Shown here one piece after another: positions 1-6,706 of a stretch of DNA of 42,344 nucleotides (within the stretch, counting starts at the first letter, position 1; each line of letters opens with the position of its first letter). The position numbers and the translations under genes are program-made. The stretch spans positions 1-42,344 of the forward strand of contig JAKEFB010000197.1 of NCBI GenBank assembly GCA_022616275.1. Reading direction: 5' to 3'. The notes under the pieces are model-generated. The model made no database searches. It was given only the letters and a program-made list of their open reading frames with translations, and was not told the origin of the DNA. Origin of the DNA: Chloroflexota bacterium (GTDB lineage Bacteria; Chloroflexota; Anaerolineae; Promineifilales; Promineifilaceae).

Positions 1-1
1 T

Positions 2-82
2 ATTCATGCCAAGCGGCTCAAGTGTGCTTGGGATATCAACTATCGTCTGCGCGTCTTAAGGCAGCTTTTTTCAGCCCCTTAA
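2..82 (+). CDS. 3' end of an unidentified ORF (partial at window edge)
   Basis: An open frame enters from the left edge and stops at TAA 80-82. It gives 26 residues that are strongly basic and contain the stretch HAKRLKCAWDINYRLR. It could be the C-terminus of a longer protein such as a transposase, but nothing diagnostic is present and it may be chance. The 100 bases that follow, up to the xisH remnant, hold no gene. They contain a TATAAT at 144-149 that could be the -10 of the xisHI unit, with no good -35 in front. Confidence 0.2.
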   Translation: MHAKRLKCAWDINYRLRVLRQLFSAP

Positions 83-186
83 TTTTCATGCGATTACCCT
101 ATCAACCCTCCCTGTTTCAGTACGACCTTCCTCAACTGTGGTATATAATTGGGAATGTGTAGCCATTTGTACACCAAGGTGTTTAT

Positions 187-358
187 ATGCCCGCCAGAGA
201 CATTTACCACAATGCTGTTCGTAATGCCCTCATCAAAGATGGCTGGACTATCACCCACGACCCACTCAGGCTGGTCTGGGGCGGCAAAGATATGTTTGTT
301 GACCTTACTATTTGGGTTTGATCCGCTCACGGAGGCAGTTGTTCAATGGCTGCCTTAG
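187..358 (+). pseudogene. xisH: xisH remnant with internal deletion and frame change
   Basis: XisH is the partner of XisI in the two-gene locus first named for control of fdxN-element excision in heterocystous cyanobacteria. Starting at ATG 187, the first 40 codons read like a normal XisH N-terminus (MPARDIYHNAVRNALIKDGW, then GGKDMFVDL) and run into TGA at 319. In the next frame the normal XisH C-terminus follows immediately (FDPLTEAVVQWLP, stop TAG 356-358), overlapping the xisI start as in intact loci. About 80 central residues of a protein usually near 138 aa are missing and the two ends lie in different frames. This is a single internal deletion, with no insertion sequence. The gene is almost certainly inactive. 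Confidence 0.85.
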
Positions 359-681
359 AGACTTATCGCCAAATTATTGAGAAGGTGCTCACAGAGTATG
401 CCAGCATTCCATACGCATATGGTGATATTCAGACCGAGACCGTTTTCGACCGCACCAATGATCATTATTTATTGGTGAACGTCGGTTGGCAAAATGACCG
501 CCGGGTACACGGCAGCCTGGTACATATTGACATTATCAACGGCAAGGTGTGGATTCAGCGTGACGGCACAGAACATGGTATTGCTAATGACCTTGTTCAG
601 GGAGGAATCCCTAAAGACCAAATCGTCTTAGGCTTCCATGCACCAGAAGTCAGGCAATATACGGATTTCGCGGTAGCTTAA
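346..681 (+). CDS. xisI: XisI family protein
   Basis: The 111-residue protein has the length and motifs of XisI: an N-terminal helix with YRQIIEKVLTEYA, the core DRTNDHYLLVNVGW, then VHIDIINGKVWIQRDGTE and the C-terminal LVQGGIPKDQIVLGF followed by HAPEVRQYTDFAVA. It appears intact. The start ATG 346 overlaps the stop of the broken xisH by 13 bases, the usual coupled arrangement. The biochemical role of XisI outside heterocystous cyanobacteria is unknown. With its partner destroyed, this copy is an orphan and may be on its way to loss. The family identification is firm; the function is not. Confidence 0.85.
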   Translation: MAALETYRQIIEKVLTEYASIPYAYGDIQTETVFDRTNDHYLLVNVGWQNDRRVHGSLVHIDIINGKVWIQRDGTEHGIANDLVQGGIPKDQIVLGFHAPEVRQYTDFAVA

Positions 682-687
682 AAGCCG

Positions 688-1095
688 ATGACTAGGCCAA
701 CGCTCTTTGACGCCCAGGCGCGGGAGGTGCTCCAGCAGCCTGTCATCGTCCGGGTCAGCACCATCACCCCGGCCGGCTACCCGCACACCGTGCCGGTCTG
801 GTTTATGCTCGACGGAGACGACTTGATTATCTTTGGCGAAGGCAGCACCCAAAAGGTCCGGCACGTGCGGGCTAACCCCAAGGGCTGCTTTGCCATTGGC
901 GGCGACCCGCCGGGCAGCCCCGGTTATCTCATTGAAGGGGATTTTACCGTCGAGGAGGACCCCGACCACACTTGGGCCGGGAAGATTACCCGGCACTACG
1001 AGCCGCCGCAACAGGCCGAGGCGTCGCTGGCGGAGTGGAAGGAGCTGGACCTTGTTGTCTTGCGCCTCAAGGTCAGGCGAGTCATTAAAGTATAA
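688..1095 (+). CDS. PPOX-class (pyridoxamine 5'-phosphate oxidase-like) flavin/F420 protein
   Basis: The 135-residue protein is the size of single-domain split-barrel PPOX proteins that bind FMN or F420. The recognisable stretch is residues 19-60: VIVRVSTITPAGYPHTVPVW, FMLDGDDLIIFGEGSTQKVR and HVRANPKGCFAI, matching the beta-barrel strands and the phosphate-binding region. It begins six bases after the xisI stop, so the two may be co-transcribed, though they have no known functional link. A redox role on a small substrate is inferred from the family. The substrate and the choice of FMN or F420 cannot be read from the sequence. Confidence 0.75.
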   Translation: MTRPTLFDAQAREVLQQPVIVRVSTITPAGYPHTVPVWFMLDGDDLIIFGEGSTQKVRHVRANPKGCFAIGGDPPGSPGYLIEGDFTVEEDPDHTWAGKITRHYEPPQQAEASLAEWKELDLVVLRLKVRRVIKV

Positions 1096-1159
1096 ACAGC
1101 CGGGGAAGATTTACCTTTGCCAATCTATTCACCCGTATAATTGGGGACAGAGGTTACAA

Positions 1160-1396
1160 ATGTATCACCAGTTTATTCAATCTAACCCAAAAGTCATGAT
1201 GGGCAAACCAGTTGTGGCCGGTACACGCATCACGGTCGAACTAATTTTGGAAAAGTTGGCGGCCGGTGAAACAATTGACCAGATATTAGAAGCTCATCCC
1301 CGCTTAACCAGGCCCGCAATCTATGCCGCTATTGCCTTTGCGGCAGAAGCCTTGAAAGCTGATGTGATTTATCCGGTACCAGAAAAGGCAGTATGA
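1160..1396 (+). CDS. DUF433 antitoxin-type protein
   Basis: A 78-residue DUF433 protein: SNPKVMMGKPVVAGTRITVE is the family signature, followed by a helix-turn-helix-like region (LAAGETIDQILEAHPRLTRP, then AIYAAIAFAAEAL). DUF433 proteins pair with DUF5615 PIN-like toxins. Here the stop overlaps the start of that toxin gene by four bases. The longer reading frame that begins at 833 is an artefact running through the upstream gene. ATG 1160 is preceded by AGAGG, and a TATAAT box lies at 1136-1141. It probably binds its own operator and neutralises the toxin; that is inference from the family. Confidence 0.8.
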   Translation: MYHQFIQSNPKVMMGKPVVAGTRITVELILEKLAAGETIDQILEAHPRLTRPAIYAAIAFAAEALKADVIYPVPEKAV

Positions 1397-1749
1397 ACCT
1401 TCTGGCAGATGAAGGTGTAGATCGGCAGATCGTTGAGCGATTGCGGCAGGATGGTCACGATGTTGCGTATATAGCCGAGATAGAGCACAGCATTGATGAT
1501 GATGTGATACTTGCTAAGGCAAATGAGAGCGGTGCGTTGCTAATCACCGCAGACAAGGATTTTGGCGAAATGGTTTATCGCCAAAGATTGCTCCATGGTG
1601 GCGTTGTGTTGATACGGCTAGCTGGCCTTACTCCAGATACCAAAGCTGGCATTGTAGCGGCCGTTATCAGGGAACGGGAGACGGAACTTCCTGATGCCTT
1701 TAGTGTGATTTCGCCTGGGGTGGTACGGATTCGGCGACGACAGAGTTGA
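1393..1749 (+). CDS. DUF5615 PIN-like toxin
   Basis: The 118-residue protein shows the compact PIN-like fold of DUF5615. It has the N-terminal acidic motif NLLADEGVD (Asp6, Glu7), then GHDVAYIAEI, the central LLITADKDFGEMVYR with Asp54 and Asp56 as likely metal ligands, and the C-terminal GGVVLIRLAGL. In such proteins the carboxylates form a Mg-dependent RNase site. It overlaps the DUF433 gene ATGA-style, the expected antitoxin-toxin order. All visible acidic residues are retained, so it could be active. The RNA target is unknown. Confidence 0.8.
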   Translation: MNLLADEGVDRQIVERLRQDGHDVAYIAEIEHSIDDDVILAKANESGALLITADKDFGEMVYRQRLLHGGVVLIRLAGLTPDTKAGIVAAVIRERETELPDAFSVISPGVVRIRRRQS

Positions 1750-1762
1750 CGGTGGCGTTACT

Positions 1763-2737
1763 CTACTCTTCAGGCTCCCAGTTATCCTGGCTTCTGATCT
1801 TTAGGCCCAATACCTCCAGTCCTGAAGGACCATCCTGAATACGAAAAATGGTCGTGTCTCGCGGCCGGGTGGCGTCGGCCGCTCGCTCGACGTGGCGGGG
1901 CAGCGTGTTGGCCGGCTCCTGGCCGGGGGCAAAGTAGGCGAAGCCGGCCGCCTCGGCGTTGGGGGTGAGCGTTCCCCCGGTGACTTCAGCAGTAAAAGTG
2001 AAGAGCATCTTGTTTTCGGCCGTCTTAACGTAGACTCCACTCAGATCGTCCAGGCGGACGGCCAGGCCCGTTTCTTCGCGGGTCTCGCGGACGGCCGTCT
2101 CCCAGGGCGCTTCGCCCGGCTCGCCGGCCCCGCCGGGCAGGTTCCAGACGTCGTGGTCGCGCCGCCGGACCCACAACACCTGGCCGGCCGCGGCGCGCAC
2201 GACGACGAAGGCGCCCACCTGCCAGGGTGGGGGCGGCTGGTAGCGCGGCTGGCGGCGCGCCCGGCGGCGCAGGGCCATGTAGTTGTAAATGAAGGGGGCC
2301 ACGGTGTAGCGGAAAAGGTATAGGCCGGCCGAAACAGACTGGCGGCCCCAATAGGGCGGGCCGCCGCTGTGCTTTATTCCTCGTTCGATCCGCTCCTGGT
2401 GCAGGCCCAACATCGGCCGGGGCAAAGGATGGGTCGCCACGTAGGCTACCTGGGGCGTTTCTTCCGAAGGCCGGATCTCGCCACCGCGCAGCAGGCAACG
2501 AAAGCTGAAGGAGAGGAAGCCGCCGGCCCGGTCTGGCAGGTAATAGAGCGCCACCAGGCGCACCGGCAGCACCTTCAACCCCGTCTCTTCTTCCACTTCC
2601 CGGGTCGCGCCTTTGTCCGGTAGTTCGCCGGGCTCCAACATGCCGCCGGGCACGCTCCAGGTGCGCGTGTCGTCCCGCCGGATAAGCAATACCTGGCCGA
2701 ACTGATTAACGATGATTCCGTGAGCGCCAACTTTCAT
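1763..2737 (-). CDS. tandem Nudix hydrolase (two complete Nudix domains)
   Basis: The 324-residue protein contains two full Nudix domains. The first box, residues 32-54, has the pattern G-x5-E-x7-RE-V-EEETGL. The second, residues 203-225, has G-x5-E-x7-RETREETGL. All metal-binding glutamates are present in both. A basic, aromatic linker (about 140-170) joins them. Nudix enzymes hydrolyse nucleoside diphosphates linked to another moiety, for example oxidised dNTPs. It lies 17 bp downstream of the 8-oxoguanine deaminase on the same strand and is likely co-transcribed, which makes oxidised purine nucleotides a plausible substrate (inference). The final 80 residues after the second domain are of unknown role. 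Confidence 0.85.
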   Translation of the reverse strand: MKVGAHGIIVNQFGQVLLIRRDDTRTWSVPGGMLEPGELPDKGATREVEEETGLKVLPVRLVALYYLPDRAGGFLSFSFRCLLRGGEIRPSEETPQVAYVATHPLPRPMLGLHQERIERGIKHSGGPPYWGRQSVSAGLYLFRYTVAPFIYNYMALRRRARRQPRYQPPPPWQVGAFVVVRAAAGQVLWVRRRDHDVWNLPGGAGEPGEAPWETAVRETREETGLAVRLDDLSGVYVKTAENKMLFTFTAEVTGGTLTPNAEAAGFAYFAPGQEPANTLPRHVERAADATRPRDTTIFRIQDGPSGLEVLGLKIRSQDNWEPEE

Positions 2738-2738
2738 A

Positions 2739-2769
2739 TTTTAGATTTTGGATTTTAGATTTTGGATTT
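2739..2769. repeat. heptamer short-tandem repeat AGATTTT/GGATTTT
   Basis: About four head-to-tail copies of a 7-bp word alternating AGATTTT and GGATTTT fill the gap between the Nudix and deaminase genes. The stop codon and last four codons of the deaminase lie inside the array. Confidence 0.8.
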
Positions 2770-4155
2770 GTGGACCATTTGGGCGGCGAGCTGGTTGTGG
2801 CGGCGGCGGATGGGTTCCAGATCGAGGGTCACCAGGCGGCCCTCCTGGACAACTACCTGGCCGTTAATGACCGACCAGTCCACACCTTGGGGCTGGCAAA
2901 AGAGCAGGGCGGCCACCGGATCGTGCGCCCCGGCGTAGGCGATGCGGTTCAGGTTCACGGCAATAAAGTCGGCACTCATGCCCGGGGCCAGGACGCCGAC
3001 GTCGTCCCGGCCGAGGACGGCCGCCCCACCCCGGGTGGCCAGCTCCAAGGCCTGGCGAGCGCTCATGGCCAGCGGGTCGCCGGCAAAGCCGCCCCGGCCG
3101 CCCGGCGGCCCGCTCAAGTAGCGGTCCGGGGCTACCCGCTGGAGCAGCATCGCCTGGCGGGCTTCGCCCAGCAAGTCGTTGCCGTCGTTGGAGGCCGAGC
3201 CATCCACGCCCAGCCCGACCTTGACACCGGCGGCGCGCCAGGCAACCACCGGGGCAATGCCGCTGCCAAGGAGCATGTTGCTGCTGGGGCAATGGGCCAC
3301 GCCCGTGCCACTGCGGGCAAAGAGGTCAATCTCCGGCCGGCTCATGTGGACGCAGTGGGCGTGCCAGACGTCCGGACCCGTCCAGCCCAGGGACTCAATG
3401 TAGGCGACCGGCCGCTGGCCAAAGGTGGCCAGGCAAAACGCTTCTTCTTCGACTGTCTCGGCCAGGTGGGTATGGAGGTGGACGCCGTAAGCGCGGGCCA
3501 GCTCGGCCGAGGCCCGCATCAGATCGGGTGTCACCGAAAACGGGGAGCAAGGGGCCAGGACTATGCGCAGCATAGCGTGGCGGGCCGGGTCGTGGTACTG
3601 CTCGATCAGCCGGCGGCTGTCTTTGAGGATAAAGGCTTCGTCCTCTGTCACCCGGTCCGGCGGCAGCCCGCCCTGGCTTTCCCCCAGAGACATGGAGCCC
3701 CGGGCGGCGTGGAAGCGCAACCCAATCTCCCCGGCCGCCCGGATCTGGCTGTCCAGGGTGCAGTCGTTGGGGTAAATGTAGAGGTGGTCGCTGCTGGTGG
3801 TGCAGCCAGACAGGGCCAGCTCGGCCAGGCCGGTCAGCGTGCTGACGTAGACGGCCTCGTCGGTCAGGTTGGCCCAGATGGGGTACAACGTCTTGAGCCA
3901 GGTGAAAAGGTCGGCGTTTTGGACCAGGGCGCGGGTCAGGGTCTGGTACAGGTGGTGGTGGGTATTGACCAGGCCGGGCAGCACCAGGTGGTCGCGTAGG
4001 TCGAGGATGGTATCGGCCGTCGCCGGTAGTTCGGCCGCCGGCCCGACCTGCTCAATAACGTTGTCCCGGACCAGCAAGCCGCCACCGGCAATTTCCTGCC
4101 GCTGGTCATTCATCGTCACCAACACCGTGGCATTTTTGACGAGCAACGTACTCAT
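2755..4155 (-). CDS. 8-oxoguanine deaminase (amidohydrolase superfamily)
   Basis: The 466-residue metal-dependent amidohydrolase matches the 8-oxoguanine deaminase family, which converts 8-oxoguanine to uric acid and ammonia. Family landmarks are NTHHHLYQTLTRA (metal His66, His68), FTWLKTLYPIW, LSGCTTSSDHLYIYP, RGSMSLGESQGGLPP, LAPCSPFSVTP, HLHTHLAET (226-234), WHAHCVH (264-270), and GLGVDGSASND with the metal-binding Asp318. It starts at ATG 4155. The gene precedes the tandem-Nudix gene by 17 bp, suggesting a unit that handles oxidised guanine. The last residues (KSKI) and the stop codon are encoded by the adjacent heptamer repeat, so the native C-terminus may have been altered. A related s-triazine or hydroxyatrazine hydrolase is the main alternative. 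Confidence 0.85.
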   Translation of the reverse strand: MSTLLVKNATVLVTMNDQRQEIAGGGLLVRDNVIEQVGPAAELPATADTILDLRDHLVLPGLVNTHHHLYQTLTRALVQNADLFTWLKTLYPIWANLTDEAVYVSTLTGLAELALSGCTTSSDHLYIYPNDCTLDSQIRAAGEIGLRFHAARGSMSLGESQGGLPPDRVTEDEAFILKDSRRLIEQYHDPARHAMLRIVLAPCSPFSVTPDLMRASAELARAYGVHLHTHLAETVEEEAFCLATFGQRPVAYIESLGWTGPDVWHAHCVHMSRPEIDLFARSGTGVAHCPSSNMLLGSGIAPVVAWRAAGVKVGLGVDGSASNDGNDLLGEARQAMLLQRVAPDRYLSGPPGGRGGFAGDPLAMSARQALELATRGGAAVLGRDDVGVLAPGMSADFIAVNLNRIAYAGAHDPVAALLFCQPQGVDWSVINGQVVVQEGRLVTLDLEPIRRRHNQLAAQMVHKSKI

Positions 4156-4180
4156 GGCTGGTAATGATAAGTCATTTCAG

Positions 4181-4236
4181 ACTCTAGAGCTAGAGTTAGA
4201 GCCCTGAGCTGGAGTCTTTAACTCTAACTCTAACTT
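4181..4236. repeat. hexamer short-tandem repeat, inverted pair (AGAGTT / AACTCT)
   Basis: Left half reads TAGAGCTAGAGTTAGAG and right half AACTCTAACTCTAACT, a 6-bp word and its complement on either side of a short spacer. It can fold into an imperfect hairpin. It lies between the divergent deaminase and tRNA-Leu transcription units. Confidence 0.7.
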
Positions 4237-4244
4237 CTCGTTGA

Positions 4245-4273
4245 TAGACAATCGTAAATCCAGAGGGTATAAT
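4245..4273 (+). promoter_or_regulatory. sigma70-type promoter of tRNA-Leu
   Basis: A TAGACA -35 (4245-4250) and a perfect TATAAT -10 (4268-4273) are separated by 17 bp. Initiation would fall near 4280, a few bases before the mature tRNA 5' end at 4285. Confidence 0.7.
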
Positions 4274-4284
4274 CCATTTTTACT

Positions 4285-4366
4285 GGGGAAGTGTCGGAAT
4301 TGGCAGACGAGCATGACTTAGGATCATGTGCCGCAAGGCGTGCGGGTTCAAGTCCCGCCTTCCCCA
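4285..4366 (+). tRNA. tRNA-Leu (anticodon UAG)
   Basis: This is a class II tRNA. A 7-bp acceptor stem GGGGAAG/CTTCCCC, a D-arm, the anticodon stem CATGA/TCATG around loop CTTAGGA (anticodon TAG, reading CUA) and a long variable arm are followed by the T-arm GCGGGTTCAAGTCCCGC. The discriminator is A at 4366. CCA is not encoded (ACACA follows), so it must be added by the nucleotidyltransferase. Confidence 0.95.
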
Positions 4367-4372
4367 CACAGC

Positions 4373-4400
4373 AAGGCGTTGCTCAAACAGCAACGCTTTT
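4373..4400 (+). terminator. rho-independent terminator between tRNA-Leu and tig
   Basis: Stem GCGTTGCT/AGCAACGC (4376-4383, 4389-4396) with loop CAAAC is followed by TTTT. It ends the tRNA transcript only 30 bp before the tig start codon. Confidence 0.8.
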
Positions 4401-4429
4401 AGTTTACAAGATGAAGAGGTAATTTTTTT

Positions 4430-5791
4430 GTGTCTCTGACAATACACACTGAGGAAGATACGCAACGACAGTTAAAGGTAACGATCCAGGTCCCTGAAAC
4501 ACGGGTCCAGGAAGCGATGCGCCGGACGGCGCGGGAGCTGGCCCGGGAAGTCCAGTTTCCCGGCTTTCGCCGGGGCAAAGTTCCGTACCAGGTCCTGGTC
4601 CGCCGCGTCGGCGAGGAGGCTTTGCGGGCCGAAGCAGTTGAGGGGATGTTGCAAAAAGTCCTGGAAGAGGCGCTGGAAGAAATAGAAGCTGAGGCTTACC
4701 TGCCGCCGCGCCTGGACCACATGGAGATGGCGCCTTTAAAGCTGGAACTGGTCATCCCCCTGCAGCCTGTCGTCCGGCTGGGCGATTACCGGTCTATCCG
4801 CAAGGAACTGGCGCCGGCCGAGGTTTCCGAGGAAGCGCTGGCCGAAGCTTTGGAACACATTCGCACCCACCACCAGAGGCTAGAGGAGGTTGACCGGCCG
4901 GTCGAGCCAGGCGATATGGCCACCTTAAGCGGCCGGGCTTCTCTGGCCGACGACGAAGAACGGGTTATCTGGGTCGAGGAAAACGTCCAACTTTTGATGG
5001 ACCCCACAGAGACCTTCATTGATCTACCCTTTGTCGAAAACATCGTCGGGCTATCGGCCGGCGACGAGAAAGAGTTTCGCGTGACGCTGCCGGAAGACGA
5101 GGACAATGAAGAGTTGTCCGGCAAAGAAGCAGTTTTCAAGGTTACCGTGCTCAACGTGCAGAGTCGTTCTCTGCCAGAGCTAGACGACGAACTGGCCCAG
5201 CAGGAAGGCGATTACGAAACGCTGGAGGAGATGCGCGAGGACATTCGCCACAATTTGCAGACTTTGGCCGCATCGGAGGCTAAGAGCGGCTTACTGGACG
5301 ACATGGTCAAGGAAATGCTGGCCACAGCTGAACTGGTCTATCCACCGGCGGCCGTAGATGAAGAGTTGGACGACCTGGTCGAGGAAGTCAAGCAGCGCGC
5401 TTCCAATCAGGGCTATCGTTGGGAAGATTACCTCAAGCTAGAGGGGCTGACAGAAGAAAAGCTGCGGGAAGAATATCGCGACCAGGCGGTAAAGCGCATC
5501 CAGGAACGGCTGGTTCTGCAAGAATTTGTCCGGCAGGAAAAGTTAACGATTGGCCAGGCCGACGTTGATAAAGCCCTGGACCAGCGGCTGAGCCGTTTTG
5601 AGAATGAGGAACTACGCGAGCAACTACGCAAGATTTACTCGCAAGGGGATTCTCTTCGCTCCCTGACCGGAGAGATTTTGGTGGATAAAATTTATGAGCG
5701 GATGAACGCCATTGTCAGCGGCACAGCGCCAGAGTTGGCGGCGCTCGAGGAAGAAGCAACAGATTTGGCAGATAGTGAAGAAGAAGAGTAA
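4430..5791 (+). CDS. tig: trigger factor (ribosome-associated chaperone)
   Basis: The 453-residue trigger factor binds nascent chains at the ribosome exit tunnel. The N-terminal ribosome-docking domain has the signature VQFPGFRRGKVP (residues 41-52). It is followed by an FKBP-like PPIase domain (about 150-240) and a long helical SurA-like C-terminal chaperone arm (about 255-430). The tail is highly acidic (EEEATDLADSEEEE). The start is GTG 4430, preceded by AGAGG with slightly long spacing. Only 30 bp separate it from the tRNA-Leu terminator, so read-through from the tRNA promoter is likely to contribute to expression. clpP follows 55 bp later, the usual tig-clpP order. Confidence 0.95.
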   Translation: MSLTIHTEEDTQRQLKVTIQVPETRVQEAMRRTARELAREVQFPGFRRGKVPYQVLVRRVGEEALRAEAVEGMLQKVLEEALEEIEAEAYLPPRLDHMEMAPLKLELVIPLQPVVRLGDYRSIRKELAPAEVSEEALAEALEHIRTHHQRLEEVDRPVEPGDMATLSGRASLADDEERVIWVEENVQLLMDPTETFIDLPFVENIVGLSAGDEKEFRVTLPEDEDNEELSGKEAVFKVTVLNVQSRSLPELDDELAQQEGDYETLEEMREDIRHNLQTLAASEAKSGLLDDMVKEMLATAELVYPPAAVDEELDDLVEEVKQRASNQGYRWEDYLKLEGLTEEKLREEYRDQAVKRIQERLVLQEFVRQEKLTIGQADVDKALDQRLSRFENEELREQLRKIYSQGDSLRSLTGEILVDKIYERMNAIVSGTAPELAALEEEATDLADSEEEE

Positions 5792-5846
5792 AGGTATACT
5801 CTACATCTTCCCTGCAATTGTATAAGTGAATCTAAGGAGAAGAAAT

Positions 5847-6467
5847 ATGAATATTCCTACGTCATTAATCCCTATGGTGATCGAGACCAGCGGCCGGGGT
5901 GAGCGCGCTTACGACATTTACTCCTTGCTGCTGAAAGAGCGTATTGTCATGCTGGGCACCCCCATCAACGACCAGATTGCCAACCTGGTGGTGGCCCAGT
6001 TGCTATACCTGGCCCGTGAAGACCCCACCAAGCCCATCCGGCTGTACATCAACTCGCCGGGTGGCCAGGTGTACGCGGGTATGGCTATTTACGACACCAT
6101 GCAGCAAATTGAGTGCCCTGTCTCGACGGTGGCGGTTGGTTTCACGGCCAGCTTTGGCACGGTGCTGCTGGCGGCCGGCAGCAAGGGTATGCGCTACGCC
6201 CTGCCCCACGCCACTATCCACATGCACCAGCCGTTGGGCGGCGCACAAGGCCAGGCCTCGGATATTGCCATCCAGGCCAACGAGATTTTGCGGGTGCGTA
6301 AGACGCTGAACGAAATCCTCAGCTACCACACTGGCCAGTCCATTCAGAAAATTGAACAGGACACCGAGCGCGACATTTTCCTGTCGTCCGAGGATGCCAA
6401 GAATTACGGCCTGGTGGACGAGGTGTTGAGCAGCTCTTCCAAGAACGGGGCGGCGGCCGAACGCTAA
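5847..6467 (+). CDS. clpP: ATP-dependent Clp protease proteolytic subunit
   Basis: The 206-residue serine protease forms the tetradecameric ClpP barrel. The catalytic triad is present: Ser102 in GFTASFG, His127 in HMHQPLGG and Asp176 in [25 protein letters not shown] is the standard substrate-groove region. The nucleophile loop is [11 protein letters not shown] rather than the common GQAASMGAFLL, a modest divergence. ATG 5847 is chosen because AAGGAG sits seven bases in front. The in-frame GTG at 5826 has no ribosome site. It is in operon with tig. The clpX gene that often follows is absent here, so the ATPase partner must be encoded elsewhere. Confidence 0.95.
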   Translation: MNIPTSLIPMVIETSGRGERAYDIYSLLLKERIVMLGTPINDQIANLVVAQLLYLAREDPTKPIRLYINSPGGQVYAGMAIYDTMQQIECPVSTVAVGFTASFGTVLLAAGSKGMRYALPHATIHMHQPLGGAQGQASDIAIQANEILRVRKTLNEILSYHTGQSIQKIEQDTERDIFLSSEDAKNYGLVDEVLSSSSKNGAAAER

Positions 6468-6479
6468 ATAACACCCTGG

Positions 6480-6513
6480 TTCTTGCCGGGGCCCGGCCGG
6501 GCCCCGGCAAGAA
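6480..6513 (+). terminator. 34-bp perfect palindrome after clpP (terminator hairpin)
   Basis: Two perfect 17-nt arms meet at 6496/6497 with no loop bases (TTCTTGCCGGGGCCCGG and its complement). In RNA this is a very strong stem. There is no adjacent U tract, although TTTTT occurs at 6524-6528. It probably ends tig-clpP or protects the 3' end. The following 190 bases up to 6706 hold no gene. Confidence 0.6.
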
Positions 6514-6706
6514 TCATGAGAACTTTTTAACCCTCTTTCTTTCCTATTTGCCGCTGCGTCCACCTGTTTCTATAATCACCCTTGCGTGGTGATTCCATCA
6601 GCGCACGGTTCATGCACTCCAGACCCGTGTCAGTACGTTAATCTGTCGCACGGTGGGGCGCCTGTGGCGCTTGCCGGGCACGTTCAAAAGTAGATAAGGT
6701 GGCGCT

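Noticed and set aside
2770-3999. Long plus-strand open frame opposite the 8-oxoguanine deaminase
   Set aside because: It is the antisense shadow of a clearly recognised gene in GC-rich DNA; it shows no domain and low-complexity composition.
5826-5846. GTG 5826 as clpP start
   Set aside because: No ribosome site; AAGGAG is placed for ATG 5847, which also gives the usual ClpP length.
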